This document shows, piece after piece, positions 20,272-31,159 of a stretch of 64,000 nucleotides of DNA (its first letter is position 1; every line of letters starts with the position of its first letter). The notes beneath the pieces are model-generated. The model did not search any database, was not told where the DNA came from, and was given only the letters and a program-made list of their open reading frames with translations. The translations under genes and the position numbers were made by a program. The DNA comes from Polynucleobacter sp. UB-Piko-W3. GTDB taxonomy: Bacteria; Pseudomonadota; Gammaproteobacteria; Burkholderiales; Burkholderiaceae. Location: contig NZ_JACVPY010000002.1 in assembly GCF_018881635.1 (NCBI RefSeq), positions 1,681,631-1,745,630 on the forward strand, given 5' to 3'.

Positions 20272-21440
20272 TGCTTGAGTTCTTTGTTTGCAATCATTTT
20301 TCGAGCCATGCTCCAGCGGTGTACCTCGCTTGGCCCATCATAAATTCGGAAGCCACGCATATCTTTAAAAATTTTCATCAAAGCTGTTTCACCGGTGACA
20401 CCTTGGCCACCCAATATTTGTACGCAACGATCTACTACTCGCCACTCAGCCTCAGAGCAAATGACTTTAGCGCGACTAGACTCAAAATTGCAACGCTGCC
20501 CTTGATCCAAAAGCCAGGCGGTATGCCAAATGTTTAGTCGAGAGCTTTGCAGATCCATATCGTTATCTGCCAACATAAATCCAACACCCTCATGCTCGCC
20601 TAAAACTTTCCCAAACGCCTCTCTTTTCTTTGCGTAGGCAATTGCAATATCTTGGGCGCGTTGCGCTTGACCAAGCCAACGCATGCAATGGGTTAGCCTA
20701 GCAGGCGCTAAACGTACTTGGGCATTTTTAAAGCCCTTGCCAAGCTCGCCTAATATTTGTTTGGAAGAGACGCGTAAATTTTTAAACTGAAGAACGCCAT
20801 GTCCGCCAACAAAGCAGCTATCCATCGCATCCATATTTCGAACAAGCTCAATACCCGGGGCATTCATGTCTGACAAAAACATAGTTGCAGAGCCGTCTTC
20901 ACCGCGAGCCATGATGATGACAAAGTCAGCTCCATTGGCCCCAGTAATAAACCACTTTTGACCATTAATAAGATAGTCTTCACCATCTTTGATGGCTGTC
21001 GTCATGAGCATTGAAGGATCTGAACCGGCGCCGGGAGCGGGCTCTGTCATGGCAAAGCACGATCGAATTTTTCCTGCAACCAGGGGGCGAAGCCAACGCT
21101 CTTTTTGTTCTGGACTAGCGATTTCTTCCAGCAAATGAATGTTGCCTTCATCGGGTGCGTGGATATTCATCGCGGTTGGCCCTAACGAGGAGTAGCCCGC
21201 CTCCTCAAAAATGATGGCTTTTTCTACATGGCTTAAACCTAAACCGCCCATTTCAACTGAGGCATGGGGCGTCAGCAATCCCGCCTTGCGCGCTAACTCC
21301 ATTAATTCTTTACGGAGACCCTCGTCGGGACCATGCTCATTTTGTCGCGGGTCTTTTTCGAACGGAATCACTTGATCGCGAATAAATGATCGTGTCCGAT
21401 CCCGCAACCCTTCTAGTTTGGGCGTTAAAGAGAAGTCCAT
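20268..21440 (-). CDS. Acyl-CoA dehydrogenase family protein (ACAD10/11-like)
   Basis: A 390-residue flavoprotein with the acyl-CoA dehydrogenase fold: CFAMTEPAPGAGSDPS and WFITGANGADF in the substrate/FAD region, then QILGGQGVTGE and a C-terminal IYDGPSEVHR. At the position where medium-chain enzymes have the catalytic Glu (Y-E-G-T), this protein has Asp368 (Y-D-G-P), as in the ACAD10/11-like group. First gene of the operon with SDR and APH-like kinase. Its start region faces the divergent exporter gene across 92 bases, which must hold both promoters. Confidence 0.87.
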   Translation of the reverse strand: MDFSLTPKLEGLRDRTRSFIRDQVIPFEKDPRQNEHGPDEGLRKELMELARKAGLLTPHASVEMGGLGLSHVEKAIIFEEAGYSSLGPTAMNIHAPDEGNIHLLEEIASPEQKERWLRPLVAGKIRSCFAMTEPAPGAGSDPSMLMTTAIKDGEDYLINGQKWFITGANGADFVIIMARGEDGSATMFLSDMNAPGIELVRNMDAMDSCFVGGHGVLQFKNLRVSSKQILGELGKGFKNAQVRLAPARLTHCMRWLGQAQRAQDIAIAYAKKREAFGKVLGEHEGVGFMLADNDMDLQSSRLNIWHTAWLLDQGQRCNFESSRAKVICSEAEWRVVDRCVQILGGQGVTGETALMKIFKDMRGFRIYDGPSEVHRWSMARKMIANKELKQ

Positions 21441-21532
21441 CGCTCGATTGTAATGGCAGGCAAATCCGAAACCACATCTACAATTTCCTATGACTAAAAT
21501 ACATTTTGAATAAGGCCGCCATGTAAGACCTT

Positions 21533-22336
21533 ATGATTATTTTTTTGAATGAGTTTGTTATCGAATTTTCAATTTTCGTTTGGCCCTTGCTATTGGCGGC
21601 GGCTTTTTTTGCAGGCCTTGTCGATGCAGTGGCTGGCGGTGGCGGCTTAATTCAGGTCCCCGCTCTATTTACTGCTTACCCTAGCGAGCATCCCGCAACA
21701 TTGCTTTCTACTAATAAAGTTTCTGCTGTTGGCGGAACTTTAAATGCTGCGCGAAAATATTTACGTCATGTTTCTCTGCCCTGGGCCGTTGTATTGCCTG
21801 CAATCGTGGCAGGTTTTGTGGGATCGCTATTAGGTGCTAGCGCCGTCAGCACTTTCCCGGCAGAGCCTTTACGAAAGGCGCTGCCCTTCGTTCTGCTTTT
21901 TCTTTTGCTTTACACCTGGTTTCAACCGTCGCTTGGTGAGGCCCACGCTCCCAAAGGCGAAAGTCGTTTTCAGCAATTTAAAGCCGCTGCACTTGGGTTA
22001 ACTATTGGGTTTTACGATGGCTTCTTTGGTCCTGGCACCGGGAGCTTTTTACTTTTTGGCTTTGTAAGATTTTTTGCTTTTGACTTTTTGCATGCATCTG
22101 CTGCAACAAAGTTGGTAAACGTTGCAACAAACCTCGCGGCGATTTCCTTGTTGGCCAGCCTGGGGCAAATTAATTGGCCCCTCGGAATTGCCATGATGGT
22201 TGCCAATATCGTGGGAAGCCAATTCGGTAGCCGGCTGGCAATTCGACATGGAAGTGCTTTTGTGAGAAAAGCTTTTCTGGTAATTGTGAGTGCGTTAATT
22301 CTGAAGTCTGCATGGAATGCTTATTTCTTGAATTAA
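21533..22336 (+). CDS. TSUP family membrane exporter (TauE/SafE)
   Basis: A 267-residue protein with about eight hydrophobic segments and TSUP family motifs near both half-repeats (DAVAGGGGLIQVPAL and GFYDGFFGPGTGSFLLF). The family moves sulfite, sulfoacetate or related organic anions out of the cell, but substrates differ widely. It stands alone, divergent from the acyl-CoA dehydrogenase operon and upstream of mnmG. Confidence 0.85.
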   Translation: MIIFLNEFVIEFSIFVWPLLLAAAFFAGLVDAVAGGGGLIQVPALFTAYPSEHPATLLSTNKVSAVGGTLNAARKYLRHVSLPWAVVLPAIVAGFVGSLLGASAVSTFPAEPLRKALPFVLLFLLLYTWFQPSLGEAHAPKGESRFQQFKAAALGLTIGFYDGFFGPGTGSFLLFGFVRFFAFDFLHASAATKLVNVATNLAAISLLASLGQINWPLGIAMMVANIVGSQFGSRLAIRHGSAFVRKAFLVIVSALILKSAWNAYFLN

Positions 22337-22388
22337 ATCAAAGGCTTATAAAGACTAGTTTTAATTTGCTTATATTTTTGATGGCTTT

Positions 22389-22404
22389 TGTTTCACGTGA
22401 AACA
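22389..22404. promoter_or_regulatory. parS: parS centromere site 1
   Basis: Perfect match to the canonical bacterial ParB-binding palindrome TGTTTCACGTGAAACA; symmetry extends two bases further on each side. It lies 40 bases upstream of mnmG, in the same cluster as parAB. It overlaps a plausible -35 element (TTCACG, 22392-22397), 17 bases before TATGAT at 22415-22420, so ParB could also affect transcription of mnmG-rsmG-parAB. Confidence 0.95.
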
Positions 22405-22420
22405 AACAAAATGCTATGAT
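22392..22420 (+). promoter_or_regulatory. Putative mnmG promoter overlapping parS
   Basis: TTCACG (22392-22397) and TATGAT (22415-22420) are separated by 17 bases, 24 bases before the mnmG ATG. The -10 is good and the -35 is weak; the -35 lies inside the parS palindrome. Inferred from sequence only. Confidence 0.45.
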
Positions 22421-22443
22421 CATCGCCCTATCTGAGGCAAATC

Positions 22444-24363
22444 ATGCGTTATTCCAAAAGTTTCGATGTCATCGTAGTTGGCGGCGGTCATGCTGGGACT
22501 GAGGCCGCTTTAGCTGCGGCGCGCATGGGTTGCGATACTCTATTAATTACCCATAGCATTGAGAGCTTGGGCGCAATGAGCTGCAACCCTTCCATCGGCG
22601 GCATTGGTAAGGGCCACTTAGTTAAAGAAATTGATGCTATGGGCGGTGCCATGGCTGCAGCAACTGATGAGGCTGGAATCCAGTTTCGTATTCTTAACTC
22701 TAGCAAGGGACCTGCGGTAAGGGCAACGCGAGCCCAAGGGGACCGAATACTGTACAAGGCGGCTATACGTCGTTGCTTAGAGAATCAAGAAAACCTTACT
22801 CTTTTTCAGGCTGCAGTTGATGATCTTTTAGTTAAGGGCGATGAGGTTAGGGGTGTTGTAACTCAAATGGGCTTAGAGTTTATGGCCAAAAAGGTTGTCC
22901 TAACTGCGGGAACCTTTTTGGATGGAAAAATTCATGTTGGCTTAAATAATTATGCTGGTGGCCGCGCCGGTGATCCAGCAGCAGTTTCTCTGTCTGCACG
23001 ATTAAAAGAGCTAAAGCTCCCACAGGGCAGGCTCAAGACTGGCACTCCACCCCGCATTGATGGTCGAACCATTAATTTCTCGGCCATGCTTGAGCAACCA
23101 GGAGATTTGGACCCAGTGCCAGTGTTTTCTTATTTGGGGCGTCCGGAGCAGCATCCAAAACAGGTGCCCTGCTGGATTTCTCATACCAACGAAAAGACCC
23201 ATGACATTATTCGGGGTGGCTTAGATCGCTCGCCCATGTATACCGGATTAATTGAGGGGGTTGGCCCGCGTTATTGCCCTTCTATTGAGGACAAAATTCA
23301 TCGTTTTGCCTCTAGAAATAGTCACCAGATCTTTTTGGAGCCAGAGGGCTTAACTACAAACGAGTTCTACCCCAATGGAATCTCGACTAGCTTGCCTTTT
23401 GATATTCAGTGGGATCTGGTCCGAAGTATTCGTGGCCTGGAGTCTGCGGTGATTGTTCGTCCTGGTTATGCGATTGAGTATGACTTCTTTGATCCCCGCC
23501 AGTTAAGCCACAGCCTAGAAACGAAGGCCATTGTTGGTCTTTACTTTGCTGGGCAGATTAACGGCACCACTGGCTATGAGGAGGCCGCAGCCCAAGGAAT
23601 GCTGGCCGGCATTAACGCTGGACTTGCTGCCAAGGGTAAAGAGCCCTGGTTGCCTAAGCGAAGCGAATCTTACATTGGCGTATTAGTGGATGATTTAATT
23701 ACTCGTGGGGTTCAGGAGCCCTATCGAATGTTTACTAGTCGAGCTGAGTATCGCCTTAGCTTGAGGGAAGATAACGCCGATATGCGCTTAACCCCTATTG
23801 GGCGCGACCTAGGCTTAGTTGATGATTACCGCTGGGAAGTATTTTGCAGGAAACAGGAGGCTGTTTCACGTGAAACATCTCGTCTGCAGGATATCTGGGT
23901 CGGGCCAAAGCATGAGGCTGCCCCCTTGGTTTCGGAGCTGTTGGGCCAAGATTTGTCGCATGAGTGCACCCTGACTGAGCTTTTGAGGCGCCCGGGTGTT
24001 ACTTATGAGGCGATTACAGGCCTGGGCAATGGTTTATGGTCGCCCGGAACCTTGGATGACGATATTGGGCTTGCTGCACAAATTAGTGACCAGGTCGAGA
24101 TTTCAGTGAAGTATCAAGGCTATATTGAGCGTCAAGCCCTTGAAATTGCCCGCCAAGAGCATAACGAGAGCTTTCCTCTCCCCGAGGCCCTGGATTACTC
24201 CCATGTATTGGGTCTATCCAAGGAAGTTCAACAAAAGTTGAATCAGCACAAGCCTGAAACATTGGGACAGGCCGGCAGGATTTCTGGGGTGACTCCAGCA
24301 GCACTCTCTTTGCTGCTCGTTCATCTGAAAAAAGGTTTGGGGCGCCCCCAAGAAACCACATGA
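22444..24363 (+). CDS. mnmG: tRNA uridine-5-carboxymethylaminomethyl modification enzyme MnmG
   Basis: A 639-residue FAD protein with the dinucleotide motif [19 protein letters not shown] and the signature [20 protein letters not shown]. With MnmE it makes cmnm5U34 in tRNA. Length is normal for the family. A perfect parS site is embedded in the coding sequence at 23862-23877, where it encodes VSRET. It overlaps rsmG by four bases, the common gidA-gidB arrangement near the origin. Confidence 0.98.
   Translation: MRYSKSFDVIVVGGGHAGTEAALAAARMGCDTLLITHSIESLGAMSCNPSIGGIGKGHLVKEIDAMGGAMAAATDEAGIQFRILNSSKGPAVRATRAQGDRILYKAAIRRCLENQENLTLFQAAVDDLLVKGDEVRGVVTQMGLEFMAKKVVLTAGTFLDGKIHVGLNNYAGGRAGDPAAVSLSARLKELKLPQGRLKTGTPPRIDGRTINFSAMLEQPGDLDPVPVFSYLGRPEQHPKQVPCWISHTNEKTHDIIRGGLDRSPMYTGLIEGVGPRYCPSIEDKIHRFASRNSHQIFLEPEGLTTNEFYPNGISTSLPFDIQWDLVRSIRGLESAVIVRPGYAIEYDFFDPRQLSHSLETKAIVGLYFAGQINGTTGYEEAAAQGMLAGINAGLAAKGKEPWLPKRSESYIGVLVDDLITRGVQEPYRMFTSRAEYRLSLREDNADMRLTPIGRDLGLVDDYRWEVFCRKQEAVSRETSRLQDIWVGPKHEAAPLVSELLGQDLSHECTLTELLRRPGVTYEAITGLGNGLWSPGTLDDDIGLAAQISDQVEISVKYQGYIERQALEIARQEHNESFPLPEALDYSHVLGLSKEVQQKLNQHKPETLGQAGRISGVTPAALSLLLVHLKKGLGRPQETT
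23862..23877. promoter_or_regulatory. parS: parS centromere site 2 (inside mnmG)
   Basis: A second perfect TGTTTCACGTGAAACA, 1473 bases from site 1 and inside the mnmG frame (codons for Val-Ser-Arg-Glu-Thr). ParB spreading from both sites would cover mnmG, rsmG and parAB. Confidence 0.93.
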
Positions 24364-25028
24364 GCCAAGGTTTGCTTGCTCTGGGAATTGAGGGCCTAGG
24401 TTTAAATTTAAGCGCGGCAAATATAACTGACTTAGAGCTTTTTCTGCAAGAAATGGGCCGCTGGAATCAGGTTCATAACCTTACTGCAATTGAGGGTGAA
24501 GCCGATTCTATTCAATTACATCTTATTGATTCTATTGCAGTTTTACCTGTTTTAAGGCAGTTTTTAAAAGCCCCCAACCCTAAAATTGCAGACCTTGGGT
24601 CGGGCGGCGGCTTACCCGCAATTCCGATTGCCATTGTTGAGCCAGAATGGCACCTCAGCTTAATCGAGGCAGTTAGAAAAAAAACCGCTTTTCTTCAGCA
24701 TGCTCGAGGAAGGTTGAAGTTAAAAAACATCAATATTCTGAGTGAGCGAGTTGAAAATGCTGCAATGCATCAAAAAGGCCAATTCGATGCCGTAATTTCA
24801 AGGGCCTTTACTAGCCTTGCGCGCTTTTTAGAGCTTTCCCTGCCCTTTTTAAAGCCTGATGGACTTGTATTTGCAATGAAAGGCAAGCGTGCAGATGAAG
24901 AGATGCAAGAGGTTTGTATGAGTGATTGGCGTTTGTTAGCCGACGAGCCCTTACATATACCCAATTTATCAGTGGAGCGACGCATTTTGGTGTTGAGCCC
25001 CATGAGAAAATCACACCCCCCCCTTTAG
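24360..25028 (+). CDS. rsmG: 16S rRNA (guanine-527-N7)-methyltransferase RsmG
   Basis: A 222-residue class I methyltransferase with the SAM-binding segment [17 protein letters not shown] and the downstream family pattern ([16 protein letters not shown]). It methylates G527 of 16S rRNA. It starts in a four-base overlap with mnmG (ATGA) and ends 16 bases before parA, so all four genes are probably one transcript. Confidence 0.95.
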   Translation: MSQGLLALGIEGLGLNLSAANITDLELFLQEMGRWNQVHNLTAIEGEADSIQLHLIDSIAVLPVLRQFLKAPNPKIADLGSGGGLPAIPIAIVEPEWHLSLIEAVRKKTAFLQHARGRLKLKNINILSERVENAAMHQKGQFDAVISRAFTSLARFLELSLPFLKPDGLVFAMKGKRADEEMQEVCMSDWRLLADEPLHIPNLSVERRILVLSPMRKSHPPL

Positions 25029-25044
25029 AAAAAACACAACAGCC

Positions 25045-25815
25045 ATGGCAAAAATATTCTGTATCGCAAATCAAAAAGGTGGCGTTGGTAAAACCACTAC
25101 AGCTGTAAATTTGGCTGCTGGCTTGGCTGGACTGAAGCAGCGGGTATTGCTGGTTGACTTAGACCCGCAGGGCAATGCCACTATGGGTTCTGGGGTTGAA
25201 AAAGCAGATTTAAATAACAGCGTTTATCAGGTTTTGATTGGGCAAGCCAGAGTCAAAGATTGTGCGCAACGCTGCGAAAGCTCTGCTTACGATGTGTTGC
25301 CAGCAAATCGTGATTTGGCTGGTGCAGAAATCGAATTAGTAGATATCGATGCACGCGAATCACGTCTGAAAGATGCTTTAGCAGAAGTGGCCAATGATTA
25401 CGATTTCATTTTGATTGACTGCCCCCCCGCACTGTCATTGTTAACGCTCAATGGATTGTGCGCAGCAAATGGCGTCATCGTTCCAATGCAGTGTGAATAT
25501 TTTGCGCTCGAAGGTTTGTCAGATTTGGTGAACACGATTAAACAAGTGCATGCAAATTTGAATCCCGATTTAGCCATCATTGGTTTGCTACGTGTAATGT
25601 TTGATGCGCGTATGACATTGCAACAGCAAGTGTCCGATCAGTTGCTTGAACACTTCGGTGACAAAGTATTTAAGGCCATTATTCCCCGCAATGTGCGTTT
25701 GGCAGAAGCCCCATCCTATGGGCTTCCTGGGGTAGCTTTTGATCGTTCATCAAGAGGTGCAAAGGCGTATTTAGAGTTTGGCGCCGAGATGATCGAGCGC
25801 ATCAAACATCTGTAA
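25045..25815 (+). CDS. parA: Chromosome partitioning ATPase ParA (Soj)
   Basis: A 256-residue ParA/Soj ATPase with the deviant Walker A KGGVGKTTT (residues 11-19), Walker A' LVDLDPQGNAT and Walker B LIDCPPALSLL. It drives origin segregation with ParB and parS. Chromosomal type: no N-terminal DNA-binding extension. 22 bases separate it from parB. Confidence 0.97.
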   Translation: MAKIFCIANQKGGVGKTTTAVNLAAGLAGLKQRVLLVDLDPQGNATMGSGVEKADLNNSVYQVLIGQARVKDCAQRCESSAYDVLPANRDLAGAEIELVDIDARESRLKDALAEVANDYDFILIDCPPALSLLTLNGLCAANGVIVPMQCEYFALEGLSDLVNTIKQVHANLNPDLAIIGLLRVMFDARMTLQQQVSDQLLEHFGDKVFKAIIPRNVRLAEAPSYGLPGVAFDRSSRGAKAYLEFGAEMIERIKHL

Positions 25816-25837
25816 CTTTTAGAAAGATTAAAACAGT

Positions 25838-26731
25838 ATGGTTGCCATTAAGAAAAAAGGTTTGGGCAGAGGGCTAGAGGCGCTCCTCGGCGAAAAAACT
25901 CAGCAAGCAAACTCCACTACAGATATCAACCGTTTGCCATTGACCGCACTTCAGGCCGGCAAATATCAGCCCCGTCAAAAAATGGAGGCCAGTGCTTTGC
26001 AAGAATTAGCAGAAAGCATTCGTGAACAGGGCGTGATGCAGCCATTGTTAGTAAGGCTTGTAGCTCCAGGCAAGTACGAAATCATTGCTGGCGAGCGACG
26101 CTTTAGGGCGGCCTCTATTGCTGGACTGAAAGAGGTGCCCGTCTTAGTTTCTGGTGCAGATGATCAGGCAGCGGCGGCAATGGCTTTAGTTGAAAACATG
26201 CAGCGGGAGGATTTAAATCCTCTGGAAGAATCACAGGGCCTGGCAAGGCTGATTGAAGAGTTTGGTTTTACTCATGAGCAGGCTGCAAAAGCAGTAGGAA
26301 AATCTCGTAGCGCGATTACCAATTTATTGCGCTTAGCTCAGCTGGCAAAACCTGTTCAGGCGATGCTATTGGCTGGCGATATCGACATGGGCCATGCCCG
26401 TGCTCTGTTGCCATTGCCGGGCGCTAGCCAGGTTGCGCTAGCCCAAAGAATTGCCGCTCAAGGCCTATCGGTGCGCGAAGCGGAAAAAATGTCTGCGGCC
26501 TTAGCAATTGCCGGTGGTCAGATTGGGGATAAAAAGCCCAAAACCAAGGCAGGCGCTAGTGCGCCAAGCCGCGACCCTGATATGCGTCGTCTTTCACAAG
26601 AAATCGCTGATTTAATAGGATTAAACGTGGAATTTAAGTTTAAAGGTAGGGGCGGAGAGATCCGAATCGGCTTTAGTCAGTTTGATGAGCTTGATTCCTT
26701 ATTAAAAAAGTTGGGTATTGAAGCTGCTTAG
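25838..26731 (+). CDS. parB: Chromosome partitioning protein ParB (Spo0J)
   Basis: A 297-residue ParB with the N-terminal GLGRGLEALLG, the CTP-binding motif GERRFRA (residues 85-91), a helix-turn-helix region (FTHEQAAKAVGKSRSAITNLLRL area) that recognises parS, and a C-terminal dimerisation domain. Two parS sites occur within 3.5 kb upstream. It ends 32 bases before atpI. Confidence 0.97.
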   Translation: MVAIKKKGLGRGLEALLGEKTQQANSTTDINRLPLTALQAGKYQPRQKMEASALQELAESIREQGVMQPLLVRLVAPGKYEIIAGERRFRAASIAGLKEVPVLVSGADDQAAAAMALVENMQREDLNPLEESQGLARLIEEFGFTHEQAAKAVGKSRSAITNLLRLAQLAKPVQAMLLAGDIDMGHARALLPLPGASQVALAQRIAAQGLSVREAEKMSAALAIAGGQIGDKKPKTKAGASAPSRDPDMRRLSQEIADLIGLNVEFKFKGRGGEIRIGFSQFDELDSLLKKLGIEAA

Positions 26732-26763
26732 CAAGCTTTTGCCGGCCCGATGAAAAGTATTTT

Positions 26764-27252
26764 GTGAATAGAAAGCAGCTAATCAATAAGCGCGAATGGG
26801 ACGAAGTTGAGAGCGATTCCCACAGGGCTCTCAGCAAGGAAGAAATGGACGCTTTGCGCAAGGCAAAGCCACGAAATTTCGCTTCATTAAATGGATGGTG
26901 GGTTGTTTTAGGTCAGGTGGCGATTACCCTACTAATTGCCGGTGCTTGCTTTGTTTTTTCGAGTCTAGCTGACAAAAGCGTTTATACTTATTCGGCTTTA
27001 GTAGGCGGTTTGATTGGATTTTTGCCTTCAGCGCTGTTTTTAATGCGAATAGAGGCGGCAAAGAAAAGCATCAAATCCAGCCCCGGCGGCTTTTTGGCGG
27101 CAGTGGTTTCTGGTGAATTTATCAAAATCCTAGCAACTATCGTTTTGTTCATAGGCTTTGCCCTAAAGCAGCCTGATTTGAAATGGATCCCGTTGCTTGT
27201 TACTTATTTAGCTACGCTTAAGTGTTATCTGTTGGCGTGGTTCTGGAAGTAG
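26764..27252 (+). CDS. atpI: ATP synthase protein I
   Basis: A 162-residue protein with a charged N terminus of ~40 residues and four hydrophobic segments (about 46-66, 72-90, 115-135, 140-160), as in AtpI proteins that precede atpB and help assemble the c ring. The start is GTG 26764. The function is inferred from position and topology because sequence conservation in this family is low. Confidence 0.8.
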   Translation: MNRKQLINKREWDEVESDSHRALSKEEMDALRKAKPRNFASLNGWWVVLGQVAITLLIAGACFVFSSLADKSVYTYSALVGGLIGFLPSALFLMRIEAAKKSIKSSPGGFLAAVVSGEFIKILATIVLFIGFALKQPDLKWIPLLVTYLATLKCYLLAWFWK

Positions 27253-27280
27253 CAAGATGTATATAAACAAGGACAAGTAA

Positions 27281-28174
<894 letters not shown>

Positions 28175-28189
28175 CCTTTTTATTTTTAA

Positions 28190-28483
<294 letters not shown>

Positions 28484-28494
28484 TTGTTTTGGCG

Positions 28495-28516
28495 TGGATG
28501 ACCAACGGGTCATCCA
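28495..28516 (+). other. Hairpin between atpE and atpF
   Basis: TGGATGACC and GGTCATCCA form a perfect 9-base stem with the loop AACG. No T run follows, so it is not an intrinsic terminator. Such a structure could stabilise the atpE end of the mRNA and help make the c subunit in excess. Confidence 0.6.
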
Positions 28517-28546
28517 ACCGTTCTCAACAATACTGAAAGGAATATC

Positions 28547-29017
28547 GTGAATCTGAACGCGACCCTATTCGCGCAAATGATCGTCTTCTTTGTCTTATGG
28601 TGGGTAGTTGCACGTTTTGTGTGGCCTCCATTAGTAAAGGCATTGGATGAGCGTTCAACCAAAATTGCCGATGGTTTGGCTGCTGCCGAGCGTGGAAAAG
28701 AAGAATTAGCGCTCGCAAATAATGCGGCTGAGCAAGAGCTTTCTAAAGCACGTCAAGAAGGTGTGCTACGTGTAGCTGAAGCAGAAAAACGCGCACAAAT
28801 GTCGGCCGATGAAATTCGTGCCAACGCACAAGCGGAAGCTACGCGCATTATTTCTCAAGCCAAAGAAGATGCAGATCAACAAGTGACGCGCGCACGCGAA
28901 GTGTTGCGTGCGGAAGTTGCTGTATTGGCCGTTAAAGGTGCTGAGCAAATTTTGCGCCGTGAGGTTGACGCTAAAGCGCACGGCGCATTGCTTGATCAGC
29001 TGAAGGCAGAGCTCTGA
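28547..29017 (+). CDS. atpF: ATP synthase F0 subunit b
   Basis: A 156-residue subunit with one N-terminal membrane helix (about residues 8-26) followed by a long charged coiled coil, the peripheral stalk that links F0 to F1. Starts at GTG with an AAGGA site upstream; the N terminus [19 protein letters not shown] matches the family. One base separates it from atpH. Confidence 0.96.
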   Translation: MNLNATLFAQMIVFFVLWWVVARFVWPPLVKALDERSTKIADGLAAAERGKEELALANNAAEQELSKARQEGVLRVAEAEKRAQMSADEIRANAQAEATRIISQAKEDADQQVTRAREVLRAEVAVLAVKGAEQILRREVDAKAHGALLDQLKAEL

Positions 29018-29018
29018 T

Positions 29019-29555
29019 ATGGCTGAGTTAGCCACAATTGCCCGTCCTTATGCTGAAGCGCTTTTCCAAAGCGCCAAGCCTGCTGAACTTGCTTCTATGT
29101 TGGAGCAACTAAATGAGTTGGCACAGCTTGCTGTGCTGCCTGAAGTTGCTAGTTTGTCTAACAACCCAAAAGTTTCTGCAGGAGATTTGACCAAGCTTTT
29201 ATCTGGCATGGTGAAGACAAAGTTAGACGGCAAAGTCTCAAGTTTTTTAAGTCTCGTGAATCAAAGCCATCGCTTGGCAGCCATCCCAGAAATTGCCAGT
29301 CAATTTGAGGCGATGAAGAACAAAAGCGAAGGCGCGGCAGAAGTAATGATTACCAGCGCATTCCCCATAGAGGGATCTGCGTTAAATGATTTGTTGTCAA
29401 GCTTGAAGAAGCGCTTTGGGGGTAGAGATTTACGCCCAACTATTCAGATAGACCCAGCATTGATTGGCGGTGTTCGCATTCAAGTTGGTGATGAGGTGAT
29501 GGATAGTTCTGTAAAGGCACGGTTAGCTCAAATGCAAGTAAGTCTTGGCGCATAA
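29019..29555 (+). CDS. atpH: ATP synthase F1 subunit delta
   Basis: A 178-residue soluble subunit with the N-terminal ELATIARPYAEALF and C-terminal DPALIGGVRIQVGDEVMDSS motifs of the delta/OSCP family. It caps F1 and binds the b-subunit stalk. Within the atp operon between atpF and atpA. Confidence 0.96.
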   Translation: MAELATIARPYAEALFQSAKPAELASMLEQLNELAQLAVLPEVASLSNNPKVSAGDLTKLLSGMVKTKLDGKVSSFLSLVNQSHRLAAIPEIASQFEAMKNKSEGAAEVMITSAFPIEGSALNDLLSSLKKRFGGRDLRPTIQIDPALIGGVRIQVGDEVMDSSVKARLAQMQVSLGA

Positions 29556-29600
29556 GTTATCCCTATTAAGAACATACGAAATAAGACCCAGGAGTAAGTA

Positions 29601-31142
29601 ATGCAACTCAACCCTTCCGAGATCAGCGAGCTGATCAAAAGCCGAATTAGCGAAATGGGTGTTGACACCCAGTCTCGCAACGAAGGCACTGTTATTTCAG
29701 TGACCGACGGTATTTGCCGCGTACACGGCTTGTCTGGCGTGATGCAGGGCGAAATGTTGGAATTCCCAAACAACACCATTGGCCTCGCTTTGAACCTTGA
29801 GCGTGATTCAGTTGGTGCGGTGGTATTGGGTGAATACACCCACATTAAAGAAGGCGACTCAGTCAAATGTACTGGCCGCATTTTGGAAGTTCCTGTTGGC
29901 CCAGAGTTGCTCGGGCGCGTTGTAAACGCGCTTGGTCAGCCGATTGATGGCAAGGGCCCAATCAATACCAAGTTAACTGACTTTATTGAAAAGGTTGCTC
30001 CTGGCGTTATCGCACGTCAATCTGTTAGCCAGCCAGTTCAAACTGGTTTGAAGGCGATCGATGCGATGGTTCCAATTGGCCGTGGTCAGCGTGAGTTGAT
30101 CATTGGCGACCGCCAAACAGGTAAGACAGCTGTTGCGGTTGATGCGATCATTAACCAAAAAGGCAAAGGTGTTTATTGCGTTTACGTTGCGATTGGTCAA
30201 AAAGCTTCTACGATTGCAAACGTTGTTCGTAAGCTCACTGAATTGGGCGCGATGGAATACACCGTGGTTGTTGCGGCGAGCGCTTCTGAGTCTGCAGCGA
30301 TGCAGTACCTCTCTGCATACGCAGGTTGCACGATGGGCGAATACTTCCGCGATCGCGGCGAAGATGCTTTGATTGTTTACGATGACTTGACTAAACAAGC
30401 GGTTGCTTATCGTCAAATCTCCTTATTGCTCCGCCGCCCACCAGGTCGCGAAGCTTATCCTGGCGACGTGTTCTACCTCCACTCCCGCTTACTAGAGCGT
30501 GCTGCCCGTGTAAATGCTGAGTACGTTGAGAAGCTCACCAACGGCGCAGTAAAAGGTAAAACCGGTTCTTTGACTGCATTACCAATTATTGAAACTCAAG
30601 CGGGCGACGTTTCAGCATTCGTTCCAACGAACGTGATTTCGATTACTGACGGCCAGATCTTTTTGGAAACAGACCTATTTAATGCGGGTGTTCGCCCTGC
30701 GATTAATGCCGGTATTTCAGTTTCTCGTGTTGGTGGTGCTGCACAAACTAAAGTGATTAAGAAATTGTCTGGCGGTATTCGTACCGACTTAGCGCAGTAT
30801 CGTGAATTGGCAGCGTTTGCTCAGTTCGCCTCTGACCTTGACGAAGCAACACGTAAGCAGCTCGAGCGCGGTCGTCGCGTAACAGAGTTGTGTAAGCAAG
30901 CCCAGTACAAGCCACTTCAAGTTTGGGAAATGGCTGCTTCACTCTATGCTGTCAATAATGGTTTCTTTGATGACATTGAAGTGAAGAACGTATTGCCATT
31001 CGAAAAAGGTTTGCAAGATCATTTGAAATCTAAATACGCTGATTTAGTTGGGCGTATTGAAGAAACCAAAGATCTCAGCAAAGATGACGAAGCTGCTTTG
31101 CGTGCCGCAATTGAGGATTACAAGCGCTCAGCCTCTTTCTAG
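29601..31142 (+). CDS. atpA: ATP synthase F1 subunit alpha
   Basis: A 513-residue non-catalytic nucleotide-binding subunit with P-loop GDRQTGKT (169-176) and the alpha-type end region ([16 protein letters not shown]). Length is standard. An AGGAG site precedes the ATG and 17 bases separate it from atpG. Confidence 0.98.
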   Translation: MQLNPSEISELIKSRISEMGVDTQSRNEGTVISVTDGICRVHGLSGVMQGEMLEFPNNTIGLALNLERDSVGAVVLGEYTHIKEGDSVKCTGRILEVPVGPELLGRVVNALGQPIDGKGPINTKLTDFIEKVAPGVIARQSVSQPVQTGLKAIDAMVPIGRGQRELIIGDRQTGKTAVAVDAIINQKGKGVYCVYVAIGQKASTIANVVRKLTELGAMEYTVVVAASASESAAMQYLSAYAGCTMGEYFRDRGEDALIVYDDLTKQAVAYRQISLLLRRPPGREAYPGDVFYLHSRLLERAARVNAEYVEKLTNGAVKGKTGSLTALPIIETQAGDVSAFVPTNVISITDGQIFLETDLFNAGVRPAINAGISVSRVGGAAQTKVIKKLSGGIRTDLAQYRELAAFAQFASDLDEATRKQLERGRRVTELCKQAQYKPLQVWEMAASLYAVNNGFFDDIEVKNVLPFEKGLQDHLKSKYADLVGRIEETKDLSKDDEAALRAAIEDYKRSASF

Positions 31143-31159
31143 GAGGGCTCGCATAAATC

